In this document: positions 31,787 through 41,699 of the stretch, piece after piece
Layout: the number at the start of each line of letters is the position of its first letter
Position numbering within the stretch: the stretch's first letter is position 1
Assembly: GCF_003696345.1 (NCBI RefSeq)
Contig: NZ_RFLX01000001.1
Span: forward strand, 310,001 to 374,000
From: Teichococcus wenyumeiae
Lineage (GTDB): Bacteria; Pseudomonadota; Alphaproteobacteria; Acetobacterales; Acetobacteraceae
Direction of reading: 5' to 3'
DNA: 64,000 nt
The notes under the pieces: model-generated
What the model was told of the DNA's origin: nothing
The model's database searches: none
Seen by the model: only the letters and a program-made list of their open reading frames with translations
Made by a program: the position numbers and the translations under genes

Positions 31787-34201
31787 ATGCCGATACGCCT
31801 GAAGATCCTGGTGGCCTGCATCGCCCTGACCGGGGTGACGCTGCTGATGGGCAGCTTCAGCCAAAGGGCGCAGCGGGACCTGGGCGAGGTCGCCACCCGC
31901 CTTTACGACGATGCCTTCCTGGCCATGAACTACCTTCGCTCCGCCGAAAGCAAGCTGGTGCGGGCGGAGGCGGAGTATCTCCCCGCCCCCGGCGCGGATA
32001 CGCAGGCCGCCTTCGCCGCCGCCCTGGCCGATGCCGGGGCGGACCTGGAGGTCGCCCGCGCCCGCGCCATGTCGGCGGAGGGCGAGGCCGCCACGCAGCA
32101 TCTCGCACAGGCCATGGAAGGGCTCGCCGCCCTGCTGGCGCTGCGGGAGCGCGACCCGGCCCTGCTGATGGATGCGCTGCGGCAGGTCGGCCGCCGCTTC
32201 GAGACGGCGATCGAGGTCTATGCCGCCGACGGCTTCCAGCAGCGCGTGCGGGCGGGGGAGATCGTCGAACGCACGGCGGTGCGGACGCAATGGGTCATCG
32301 CCATGGCGGTGATCGCGGCGCTGCTTATCTCCGCCCTGTTGACGCGCTCCATCGTGCCGGCGGTGCGGCATGCGGTGGAGGTGGCCAAGGCCATCGCCGC
32401 CGGTTCCCTGGACAACAACATCCCGCCGCAGCGGCGCTCCCGCAGCGAGGTGGCGCAGCTGCTGCGGGCGCTGGATGTCATGCAGACCAGCATCCGCGAC
32501 GCCCTGGCGCATATCCGCGCCCTGATGGACCAGCAGGCCTCCAGCCATGCCGATGCCACGGCGGCGCAGCATGCGCGCTTCGAGGCGGCGCTCTCCAACA
32601 TGGTGCAGGGGCTTTGCCTCTTCGACGCGGAAGGGCGGCTGGCGGTGGCCAACCGGCGCTTCGTGGAGATGTTCGGCCAGCCCGCCATCGGCACCACCGC
32701 CGGGGCCTTGTTCCAGGAGACCGGTATGGCCGCCCTTTGCCCGCAGGGCGGGCCGCAGGATGCGGCCTCCACCGCCATGCTGCCGGACGGGCGCTTCATC
32801 GCGGTGGCGCGGCGGGCGGTGGAAAGCGGCGGCTGGGTGACGACCTATGAGGACGTGACCGAAAGGATGCGGGCGGAAGCGCGCATCGCGCATCTGGCCA
32901 AGCACGATGCCCTGACCGGCCTGCCCAACCGCGTGGCGCTGCGGGAACACATGCAGCAGGCGCTGCCGCTCGGCCCCGGCGAGCAGCTGGCGGTGCTCTG
33001 CCTCGACCTCGACCGCTTCAAGATCGTCAACGACACGCTGGGCCATCCGGTGGGCGATGCCCTGCTGCGCGCGGTGTCCGAGCGGCTGCTGGAATGCACC
33101 CGCAAGACCGACCTGGTGGTGCGCCAGGGCGGCGATGAATTCGCCATCGTGCAGCGGCACCGCGGCGGCATCGAGGAAACCGTGGCGCTGGCCTCCCGCG
33201 TCATCGCCACGCTGACCGAGATCTTCCAGGTCGAGGGGCACCAGATCAGCATCGGCACCAGCATCGGCATCGGCATCGCCTTCGCCGGCGAGGCCATCGG
33301 CGGCATCGAGGACCTGATCAAATCCGCCGACCTCGCGCTGTACCGCGCCAAGTCCGAAGGCGGCAGCACCTTCCGCTTCTTCGAGGCCGGGATGGACGAG
33401 GAGATGCGCTTCCGCCGCCACCTGGAGGTGGACCTGCGCGCCGCCCTGGCGAAGGAGGAGCTGGAGCTGTTCTACCAGCCGCTGGTGCATGTCGGCAGCG
33501 GCCATGTCAGCGGCTTCGAGGCCCTGATCCGCTGGCGGCACCCGGAACGCGGGCTGGTATCGCCGGCCGTCTTCATCCCGCTGGCGGAGGAGATCGGGCT
33601 GATCAAGCCGATCGGCGCCTGGGTGCTGCGCCGCGCCTGCGCCGATGCCGCCCTGTGGCCGGAGGGGGTGAAGGTGGCGGTGAACCTTTCCCCGGTGCAG
33701 TTCCGCGACGGTTCGCTGCCAGGCATCGTCGCCGCCGCCCTGCAATCCAGCGGCCTGCCGGCGGAGCGGCTGGAGCTGGAGATCACCGAATCCCTGATGC
33801 TGATGGATGACCAGGCCGTGCTGAAGATCCTGCACGACCTACGGCGCCTCGGCACCCGCATCGCCATGGACGACTTCGGCACCGGCTATTCCTCGCTCAG
33901 CTACCTGCGGCGCTTTCCCTTCGACAAGATCAAGATCGACCAGTCCTTTATCCGTGGCCTGGATGAGCAGGGCGATGCCGCCGCGATTGTGCGCGCCGTG
34001 ATCAGCCTGGGCCAGTCGCTGGGCATGACGGTCAATGCCGAGGGCGTGGAAACGGAGGAGCAGTTCTCCACCCTGCGGGCCCAGGGCTGCGGCGAGGTGC
34101 AAGGCTATTTCTTCAGCCCGCCCCGGCCGGGGGGCGAAGTGCAGGCCATGATGCGGAACCTCGGCGCCAAGTCGCCAGCCACGGCGCAGCCGCCCTGCTG
34201 A
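31787..34201 (+). CDS. Membrane-anchored PAS-GGDEF-EAL c-di-GMP enzyme
   Basis: An 804-residue inner-membrane protein. TM1 is at about residues 5-25, a periplasmic helical sensor domain spans about 26-160, TM2 lies near 165-187 and a HAMP-like linker follows. A PAS domain comes next (FEAALSNMVQGLCLFDAEGRLAVANRRF). The GGDEF site is intact (G-G-D450-E-F) with an RxxD inhibitory site (RKTD). The EAL domain is complete (E578-A-L, NLSPVQF, ITESLM, DDFGTGYSSL, AEGVET). Start: ATG 31787 has AAGGG seven bases upstream; a TTG at 31757 would add ten polar residues and overlap the cupredoxin stop. The periplasmic ligand is unknown. The neighbouring copper protein and peroxidase remnant hint at redox sensing. 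Confidence 0.92.
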   Translation: MPIRLKILVACIALTGVTLLMGSFSQRAQRDLGEVATRLYDDAFLAMNYLRSAESKLVRAEAEYLPAPGADTQAAFAAALADAGADLEVARARAMSAEGEAATQHLAQAMEGLAALLALRERDPALLMDALRQVGRRFETAIEVYAADGFQQRVRAGEIVERTAVRTQWVIAMAVIAALLISALLTRSIVPAVRHAVEVAKAIAAGSLDNNIPPQRRSRSEVAQLLRALDVMQTSIRDALAHIRALMDQQASSHADATAAQHARFEAALSNMVQGLCLFDAEGRLAVANRRFVEMFGQPAIGTTAGALFQETGMAALCPQGGPQDAASTAMLPDGRFIAVARRAVESGGWVTTYEDVTERMRAEARIAHLAKHDALTGLPNRVALREHMQQALPLGPGEQLAVLCLDLDRFKIVNDTLGHPVGDALLRAVSERLLECTRKTDLVVRQGGDEFAIVQRHRGGIEETVALASRVIATLTEIFQVEGHQISIGTSIGIGIAFAGEAIGGIEDLIKSADLALYRAKSEGGSTFRFFEAGMDEEMRFRRHLEVDLRAALAKEELELFYQPLVHVGSGHVSGFEALIRWRHPERGLVSPAVFIPLAEEIGLIKPIGAWVLRRACADAALWPEGVKVAVNLSPVQFRDGSLPGIVAAALQSSGLPAERLELEITESLMLMDDQAVLKILHDLRRLGTRIAMDDFGTGYSSLSYLRRFPFDKIKIDQSFIRGLDEQGDAAAIVRAVISLGQSLGMTVNAEGVETEEQFSTLRAQGCGEVQGYFFSPPRPGGEVQAMMRNLGAKSPATAQPPC

Positions 34202-34226
34202 CAAGCGCGGCTGCCTTCATTCGGCT

Positions 34227-34247
34227 TTGACACCCGAAACGTTTTGG
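34227..34247 (+). promoter_or_regulatory. Probable lacI-type promoter/operator
   Basis: TTGACA at 34227-34232 is a consensus -35 box. A near-palindrome CCGAAACGTTTTGG (34234-34247) with central AAACGTTT, the usual LacI-family half-site arrangement, follows at once and ends 14 bases before the regulator's ATG. No convincing -10 box is visible. This placement suggests that the regulator represses its own operon. Confidence 0.5.
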
Positions 34248-34261
34248 ATCACCGTTCCGGC

Positions 34262-35344
34262 ATGTCCCTGCGCCGGATCGCTCAGAGCCTGAACATCTCG
34301 GTCACCACGGCCTCACGTGCCCTGGGCGGCTTCAGCGATGTGGCGCCAGAGACGCGGGAGCGGGTGCGGGCGGAGGCCGAGCGGCTGGGCTACCGCCCCA
34401 ATGCCGCCGCCCGCCGGCTGCGCGGCGGCACCAGCGATGCCGTGGGCGTGGTGCTGCCCACCGGGCCGGGGCAACTCGAGGATGCCTTCTTCCTGCGGCT
34501 GCTGGGCGCCATCGGCCCCAAGCTGGCCGCCGCCGGGCTGGACCTGATCGTCGGCACCGCCCGCGCCGGCGAGGAGGAGCAGGCCTTCTACCGCCAGATG
34601 GTGGAGAACCGCCGCGTCGATGCGGTGATCCTGGCCCGCACCCGGCGCCAGGACCCGCGCGTCGGCTATCTGCTGGATTCCCGCATGCCCTTCGTGGTGC
34701 ATGGCCGCACCGAGGAAGCCCGCCCCCATGCCCATGTGGACGTGGATGGCGAGGCCGCCTTCCGGCTGGCGGCGCGGCGGCTGATCGCCGCCGGGCACCG
34801 CCGCATCGGCCTGCTGGGGGCGCCGCGCCACTACAGCTTCGGCCACCACCGGGCCCTGGGCTACGAGGGCGCGATGGCCGAGGCGGGGCTGCCCCCCGGC
34901 CCGCTGGCCGAGGCCGAGCCGACCGAGGAGAACGGCTTCCGCCTGCTGCAAGGGATGCTGGCCAATGGCCAGGCCCCTACCGCGCTGCTTTGCGCCACCG
35001 ACCGCCTCGCCGTCGGCGCCCTGCGCGCGGCGGCCCAGGCCGGGCTGCGGGTGGGGCATGACCTGGCGGTGATCGGCTACGATAACCTGCCTGTCGCCAC
35101 CTATACTGATCCGCCGCTGACCACCTTCGACCCGGATGTCGAGCACAGCGCGCTGCGCATGGTGGAGATGCTGCTGGAACTGCTGCGCGGCGCCAGCCCG
35201 GCCGGCATGGCCGAGCTGCGGCAGGCGCGGCTGATCGTCCGGGCCTCGGACGGCCCGGCGCCCGAATCCGCATGCAACGACCGGCAACAAAGCCGGCGCC
35301 AACCGGAGGAAACCCAGCATGAAGAAGGCCGCCCCATTCCGTAG
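34262..35344 (+). CDS. LacI-family transcriptional regulator
   Basis: A 360-residue repressor. The HTH lies at residues 2-20 (LRRIAQSLNISVTTASRAL), the hinge helix is near GYRPNAAARRLRGG, and the periplasmic-binding-protein-like effector domain runs from VGVVLPTGPG to the C-terminus (GHDLAVIGYDNLPVATYTDPPLTTF). The start at ATG 34262 gives the usual SLRRIA N-terminus. The gene overlaps the start of the next gene by 26 bases, so it heads the operon, and the operator lies in its own promoter. The effector is probably the sugar or glycoside carried by the ABC system. Confidence 0.93.
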   Translation: MSLRRIAQSLNISVTTASRALGGFSDVAPETRERVRAEAERLGYRPNAAARRLRGGTSDAVGVVLPTGPGQLEDAFFLRLLGAIGPKLAAAGLDLIVGTARAGEEEQAFYRQMVENRRVDAVILARTRRQDPRVGYLLDSRMPFVVHGRTEEARPHAHVDVDGEAAFRLAARRLIAAGHRRIGLLGAPRHYSFGHHRALGYEGAMAEAGLPPGPLAEAEPTEENGFRLLQGMLANGQAPTALLCATDRLAVGALRAAAQAGLRVGHDLAVIGYDNLPVATYTDPPLTTFDPDVEHSALRMVEMLLELLRGASPAGMAELRQARLIVRASDGPAPESACNDRQQSRRQPEETQHEEGRPIP

Positions 35345-36623
35345 GAGTTTCGCTGCCGCCCTCGCCGGCCTTCTGCTCGGCGCCGCCGCCTGGGCGCCTG
35401 CCGCCCGCGCGGAGGAACTGGTTTTTCTCTCGACCCAGCTGCGCCCGATCGAATCGGCGCAGAAGATGCGCACGCAGATCCTGGCGGGCGCCCCGGTGCC
35501 GACCAATTTCGTCACTGAGCAGCCGCCGCAGCTCGGCGTGCATGTGCGGGCCGAGGCGCAGGCCGGCAAGCCGGTCAGCAGCCTGATCGGCGGCCTGCAT
35601 GGCGAGTTGCTGCCGCTGGCCGGCACCAGGAACCTGGCGCCGCTGGACGATGTGCTGGGCAGCCTGACCAACCGGCAGATCAACCCGGCGATGCTGGAGG
35701 CCGGCAAGCTGGGCGGCAGCCAGCAACTCTATATTCCCTGGATGCAGGCCACCTACATCATGGTGGCCAACAAGCAGGCGCTGCCCTTCCTGCCCGCCGG
35801 CGCCGACATCAACGCGCTGACCTATGAGCAGCTCGCGCAATGGGCGGGCAATATCCAGGAAAAGACCGGCAAGCGCTTGCTGGGCTTCCCCGCCGGCCCC
35901 ACCGGGCTGATGCCGCGCTTCTTCGAGGGCTATCTTTATCCCTCCTTCACCGGCGGCGTGGTGCGCAGCTTCCGTTCGCCGGATGCGGAGCGGATGTGGA
36001 CGCAGTTCCGCGACCTGTGGAAGTTCGTGAACCCGAATTCCACCAATTACGGCTTCATGCAGGAGCCGCTGCTCTCCGGCGATGTCTGGATCGCCTTCGA
36101 CCATGTGGCGCGGCTGATGGATGCGCTGAGCCGCAAGCCCGATGACTTCGTGGCCTTCCCCGCCCCCGCCGGCCCCAAAGGGCGCGGCTGGATGCCGGTG
36201 GTGGCGGGCCTCTCCATCGCCAACGGCGCACCCGCCGCCGCCGAGGCCGCGAAGCTGATCGAATACCTCACGCGCCCCGCCGTGCAGATCGAGACGCTGA
36301 AGGCCGTGGCCTTCTTCCCGGTGGTGCAGGTGGAGATGTCCGTCGATCTCGACCCCGGCCTGCGCCTCGCCGCCGATGCGGTGGCGAAGATGGGCGCGGC
36401 GCCGGATTCCCTGGTCAGCGCCCTGCCCATCGGCCTCGACCAGCGCGGCGGCGAATTCGACAAGCTCTTCATGGATACCTTCCAGCGCGTGGTGCTGCGG
36501 GGCGAGCCGCCGCGCGCCGTGCTGGACCGCCAGGGCGAGGCCATGAAGCGCATCATCGCGGACACCAAGGCCGCCTGCTGGGCGCCGGACGCCCGCAGCG
36601 ATGGCCCCTGCCCGGTCGAGTGA
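35319..36623 (+). CDS. CUT1-type ABC transporter substrate-binding protein
   Basis: A 434-residue periplasmic protein of the extracellular solute-binding family 1 type. A clear signal peptide (KKAAPFRRSFAAALAGLLLGAAAWAPAARA-EE) and GGAGGAAA before the ATG support the start. The body has the family layout: IPWMQATYIMVANKQAL, ALTYEQLAQWAGNIQEKTG, SGDVWIAFDHVARLMDAL, and a C-terminal LIEYLTRPAVQIETLKAVAFFPVV. It probably binds an oligosaccharide, glycoside or polyol. It is the second gene of the LacI operon and is followed by two permeases and an ATPase. Confidence 0.9.
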   Translation: MKKAAPFRRSFAAALAGLLLGAAAWAPAARAEELVFLSTQLRPIESAQKMRTQILAGAPVPTNFVTEQPPQLGVHVRAEAQAGKPVSSLIGGLHGELLPLAGTRNLAPLDDVLGSLTNRQINPAMLEAGKLGGSQQLYIPWMQATYIMVANKQALPFLPAGADINALTYEQLAQWAGNIQEKTGKRLLGFPAGPTGLMPRFFEGYLYPSFTGGVVRSFRSPDAERMWTQFRDLWKFVNPNSTNYGFMQEPLLSGDVWIAFDHVARLMDALSRKPDDFVAFPAPAGPKGRGWMPVVAGLSIANGAPAAAEAAKLIEYLTRPAVQIETLKAVAFFPVVQVEMSVDLDPGLRLAADAVAKMGAAPDSLVSALPIGLDQRGGEFDKLFMDTFQRVVLRGEPPRAVLDRQGEAMKRIIADTKAACWAPDARSDGPCPVE

Positions 36624-36629
36624 CAGCCC

Positions 36630-37478
36630 ATGCGCCGCGCCGGGGCCCTGCCCTATCTGCTGATCCTGCCTTCCGTGCTGTTCCTGGGCGTGCTCTTCGT
36701 GGTGCCGCTGGTGCAAACCGCCCTGCTGGCTTTCCAGGAGGGCGGCACTTGGTCGCTCGGCAACTGGCACCGCATGGCGGACGACCTGAATTTCCAGGAC
36801 GCCGTGGTCAATACCTTCTCGGTGGTGCTGATCGTCGTGCCGCTGCAATGCACGCTGGCGCTGGGCATGACCATGATGCTGCGGCACGTGCAGCGCGGGC
36901 GCGACATCATCCTCTGGGTCTGGTCCATCCCGCTCGGCATCTCCGATCTCGCCGCCGGGCTGGTCTGGCTCGCCATCCTGACGGACCAGGGCTGGCTGAA
37001 CACGCTGCTCTTCAAGCTCGGTCTGATCAGCGGCCCGCAGGCTTGGCTGACCTATGAGACGCCGATGGTGTTGCTGGCCGGCATCATCGTCGCCGAGTTG
37101 TGGCGCGCCACCGCCATCGTCTTCGTCATCCTGCTGGCCGGCGTGCAGCTTCTGCCGAAGGAATACGAGGAAGCGGCGGAGGTCTTCGGCGCCTCCCCCT
37201 GGCAGCGCTTCTGGCGCGTCACCCTGCCGCTGCTGCGGCCCAGCCTGCAGACGGCGCTGATCCTGCGCACCGTGCTGGCTTTCGAGATGTTCGCCATGGC
37301 CCTCGCCCTCGGCGGCCGCAACTTCCCCGTGCTGGTCAGCGAGGCCTTCAACTGGCAATACGGCAACCAGGATTACGGCGTGGCCGCCAGCTATGCCGTG
37401 CTGGTCATGGCCATCTCCATCGCCGCCACGCTGATCTATCTGGTGGCGCTGCGCGTGCCGGCGGAGCAGCGGGCATGA
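36630..37478 (+). CDS. CUT1-type ABC transporter permease (MalF/UgpA-like)
   Basis: A 282-residue inner-membrane protein with six hydrophobic segments (first at about residues 8-30). The EAA loop is seen as EEAAEVFGASPWQRFWRVTLPLL near residues 178-198. It is the first of two permeases, six bases after the binding-protein gene, and ends in an ATGA overlap with the second permease. This order matches sugar importers of the CUT1 group. Confidence 0.93.
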   Translation: MRRAGALPYLLILPSVLFLGVLFVVPLVQTALLAFQEGGTWSLGNWHRMADDLNFQDAVVNTFSVVLIVVPLQCTLALGMTMMLRHVQRGRDIILWVWSIPLGISDLAAGLVWLAILTDQGWLNTLLFKLGLISGPQAWLTYETPMVLLAGIIVAELWRATAIVFVILLAGVQLLPKEYEEAAEVFGASPWQRFWRVTLPLLRPSLQTALILRTVLAFEMFAMALALGGRNFPVLVSEAFNWQYGNQDYGVAASYAVLVMAISIAATLIYLVALRVPAEQRA

Positions 37479-38284
37479 CCCCCGTCTGGAGACGCGGGCT
37501 GCTCTGGTGCGGCGTGGCCGTGCTCTGCGCCTGGACGCTGGTGCCGATCTACCTGCTGGCGCTGGGCGCCTTCGGTGGGCGGGAGATCGTCTCGCAATGG
37601 CCGAAGCCCTTCCTGCCGCTGGGGCTTTCGCTGGACACGGTCGGCGCCTTCCTGGCCATCGACGGCGTCTGGCGCGCCACCTGGGTCAGCGTGCAGGCGG
37701 CGGCCATGTGCATGGTGCTGGCCCTGCTGCTGGGCGTGCCCGCCGGCTATGCCCTGGCGCGCTTCCGCTTCGCGGGCGCCGGCAGCTACCGGCTGCTGAT
37801 CCTGATGACGCGGGCCTTTCCCGTCGCCATCCTGGCCCTGCCGCTGACCGTCAGCTTTATTAACCTCGGCCTCTATGACACGCCCTTCGGCGTCGCGCTG
37901 CTGCATGCGGTGCTGGCGGTGCCTTTCGCCACGCTGGTCTGCGCCAGCCTCTTCCAGGGCATCCCGGCGGAGCTGGAGGAAGCGGCCTGGGTCTTCGGCT
38001 GTTCCCGCTTCACCGGCTTCCTGCGCGTGGTGCTGCCGCTGGCGCTGCCAGGCATCGCCGCCGCCAGCATTTTTGCTTTTGTGCTCTCCTGGAACGAGGT
38101 CTTCGCGGCCTCGGTGCTGACGGTGCGGCACCGGACGCTGACGGCCTATCTGCTCTCGGTGCTCTCGGAATCACCGCTGCATGTGCAATTCGCCGGCGGG
38201 CTGATCCTGATCGTGCCTTCCGTCCTCTTCATCTTCCTGGTCCGGCGTCGCCTCTTCGCGATGTGGGGCATCGGCAACCGATAG
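37475..38284 (+). CDS. CUT1-type ABC transporter permease (MalG/UgpE-like)
   Basis: A 269-residue inner-membrane protein with six hydrophobic segments. The EAA loop reads [26 protein letters not shown] (near residues 168-193), and the family-typical region [15 protein letters not shown] follows. It pairs with the upstream permease to form the importer channel. Its start overlaps the previous stop by four bases. The GTG start of the ATPase gene follows its TAG by nine bases. Confidence 0.93.
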   Translation: MTPVWRRGLLWCGVAVLCAWTLVPIYLLALGAFGGREIVSQWPKPFLPLGLSLDTVGAFLAIDGVWRATWVSVQAAAMCMVLALLLGVPAGYALARFRFAGAGSYRLLILMTRAFPVAILALPLTVSFINLGLYDTPFGVALLHAVLAVPFATLVCASLFQGIPAELEEAAWVFGCSRFTGFLRVVLPLALPGIAAASIFAFVLSWNEVFAASVLTVRHRTLTAYLLSVLSESPLHVQFAGGLILIVPSVLFIFLVRRRLFAMWGIGNR

Positions 38285-38293
38285 GCTGGCCGC

Positions 38294-39348
<1,055 letters not shown>

Positions 39349-39352
<4 letters not shown>

Positions 39353-40626
39353 CCGAGCGCCCGCAGGCCGCCCATACCGATGCCGCACGCGCCGTGCTGC
39401 GCACCAACGACCGCGGCGGCTATACCGTGCCGACTGACCGGCTCTACCCCTTCCAATGGAACTGGGATTCCGCCTTCGTCGCCATGGGCTGGGGAATCTT
39501 CGACGAACCCCGCGCCTGGCAGGAGCTTCATCGCCTGCTGGAAGGCCAGTGGGAGGATGGGCTGGTGCCGCAGATCGTCTTCCACGCGCCCTCCGACGAC
39601 TACTTCCCCGGCCCCGAGGTCTGGGGCGTGCAGCACGATCCGCCGACCTCCGGCATCACCCAGCCGCCGGTGCTGGCCACCGCCACGCGCCGGTTGCTGG
39701 ACCGCACCAGGGACCACGCGGCAGCCGAGGCAGAAGCCTCCGCCATCTATCCGAAACTGCTGGCCAGCCACCGCTGGTGGGCCGAGGCGCGCGACCCCGG
39801 TCGCACCGGCCTCGTCGCCACCCTGCATCCCTGGGAAACCGGCATGGACAACAGTCCGGCCTGGGACAGCATTCTGGACCGGGTGCCGACCGAGACCACC
39901 TCCGAAATCCGCCGCCGGGACACCACGCATATCGACCCCGCCTTCCGCCCGCGCGCCATCGACTACCAGCGTTTTATTCATCTCGTGGACCTCTTCCGGG
40001 CCGAGGGCTGGGAGGCGGCGCGGATGCTGCGGGCCTCGCCCTTCCGGGTGGCGGATATCGGCACCAATGCCATCCTAGCCCGCGCCGAGCGCGACCTGCT
40101 GGCCCTCGCCGCCCGCTTCGGCAGCGCCGCCGACCGCGCCACCATCGAGGCCCGCCTCGCCCGCGCCGAGCCCGCCATCGAGACCCTGTGGCAGGAGGCT
40201 GCGGGCCTCTACCGCTCCCGCGACCTGATCGGCGGGGAGATCCTGCCCGCCAGCACCTCCGCCGGCTTCCTGCCGCTGTTTGGCGGCGTCCACCGCCATG
40301 CGGCGCAATTGGCGAAGACACTGGAAAGCTGGCTGGCGCGGGTGCGCTACGCCGTACCCTCCACCGACCCGGCACATCCAATGTTCGAGCCACTGCGCTA
40401 CTGGCGCGGCCCGGTCTGGGCCGTGGTGAACTGGATGATTGCCGAGGGCTTTGCGAGTGCCGGGCAGGCGGCGCAGGCAACGCGCATCCGCGCCGATACC
40501 CGTGCGCTGATCGGGCGGGAGGGCTTCAGCGAGTATTTCGACCCCACCACAGGCCAGGGCATCGGCGGCGGCACCTTCTCCTGGACCGCCGCCATCGAGC
40601 TGCTGCTGGCGGAGGAAACGGCATGA
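39349..40626 (+). CDS. GH63-like glycoside hydrolase (MGH1-type glycosidase)
   Basis: A 425-residue cytoplasmic (alpha/alpha)6-barrel enzyme resembling GH63 glucosidases and bacterial mannosylglycerate hydrolases. Key segments are FQWNWDSAF (residues about 35-43), LVPQIVF, PWETGMDNSP with the likely catalytic D167, YWRGPVWAVVNWMI, and EYFDPTTGQGIGG with the likely catalytic base Glu near residue 394. No signal peptide is present, so it acts on imported substrate. Its position after the ABC importer argues that the operon's substrate contains a glycosidic bond, such as a small glycoside or mannosyl/glucosyl-glycerate-like molecule. The exact substrate is unknown. Confidence 0.82.
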
Positions 40627-41699
40627 ATGCCATGGCCACCACGGGCGCCATCGATTGCGACATCCACCCCGCCGTGCCGGGCCCGGCGGCGCTGCTGCCC
40701 TACCTGCCGCCGCAATGGCGGGACATGGTGGTGCAGCGCGGCGTGCATGACCTGGAGACCATCACCTATCCCCGCAATTCACCGCTGACCGCGCGGCCGG
40801 ACTGGCGGGTGCCGGATGGCAAGGCGGGCAGCGACCTCGGCCAGTTGCGGGCGCAGGCGCTGGATGGCTTCGGGCTGCGCTATGCCATCTGCAACTGCCT
40901 CTACGGCGTTCAGGTGCTGTTCAGCGAGGACATGGCCGCCGCCTATGCCACCGCCGTGAATGACTGGCTGGCGGCGGAATGGCTGGACCGGGAGCCACGC
41001 CTGCGCGCCTCCATCGTCGTGCCGGTGCAAAACCCGGAAATGGCGGCGGCCGAGATCGAGCGCCGCGCCGCCGACCGCCGTTTTGTTCAAGTGCTGCTGC
41101 CGGCGCAGGGCGATGTGCCGCTGGGCAAGCGCAGCCTCTGGCCCATCTATGCCGCCGCCGAGCGCCATGGCCTGCCCGTTGGCATCCATGCCGGCGGCTC
41201 CTACCGCCATCCCATCACGCCGGTCGGCTGGCCTTCCTATCACACGGAGGATTACGTCGATCAGGCGCAGGGCATGCAGACGCAGTTGACCAGCTTGGTC
41301 TGCGAGGGTGTCTTTTCCAAATTTCCCGAGCTGCGCGTGGTGATGATCGAATCCGGCTTCACCTGGCTGCCGGCCTTCCTGTGGCGCCTCGAAAAATACT
41401 GGCGCGGCCTGCGGATGGAGATCCCCTGGGTGGACCGCTCCCCCAGCGCCATCATCCGGGATCAGGTGCGCTTCACCCTTCAGCCCGTGGATGGCCCGCC
41501 GGAGGCCGCAGACCTGCTGAAGGTGATCGAGCATATGGGATCGGAGGAACTGCTGTTGTTCTCGACCGATTACCCACATTGGCAGTTTGATGGAGACGCC
41601 GCACTGCCCGCCACGCTGCCGCCGGAGCTGATGCGCCGGATCACCGTGGAGAATCCGCTGGAGACCTATCCGAGACTGAGGGAGGCCATCGCGTCATGA
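40623..41699 (+). CDS. Amidohydrolase-2 family metal-dependent hydrolase, copy 1
   Basis: A 358-residue TIM-barrel enzyme of the Amidohydro_2 (ACMSD-like) group. Metal-site candidates are CDIHP near the N-terminus, the His in VGIHAGG and the Asp in STDYPHWQFD. The family does hydrolysis or non-oxidative decarboxylation of cyclic or aromatic acids. It overlaps the glycosidase gene by four bases and the next gene by four. It is a diverged duplicate of the next gene: both share WPxYAAAERxGLPVGxHA, GWPSYxxE, EGVFxxFPxL and the TDYPHW motif. The reaction is unknown. Confidence 0.85.
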   Translation: MNAMATTGAIDCDIHPAVPGPAALLPYLPPQWRDMVVQRGVHDLETITYPRNSPLTARPDWRVPDGKAGSDLGQLRAQALDGFGLRYAICNCLYGVQVLFSEDMAAAYATAVNDWLAAEWLDREPRLRASIVVPVQNPEMAAAEIERRAADRRFVQVLLPAQGDVPLGKRSLWPIYAAAERHGLPVGIHAGGSYRHPITPVGWPSYHTEDYVDQAQGMQTQLTSLVCEGVFSKFPELRVVMIESGFTWLPAFLWRLEKYWRGLRMEIPWVDRSPSAIIRDQVRFTLQPVDGPPEAADLLKVIEHMGSEELLLFSTDYPHWQFDGDAALPATLPPELMRRITVENPLETYPRLREAIAS

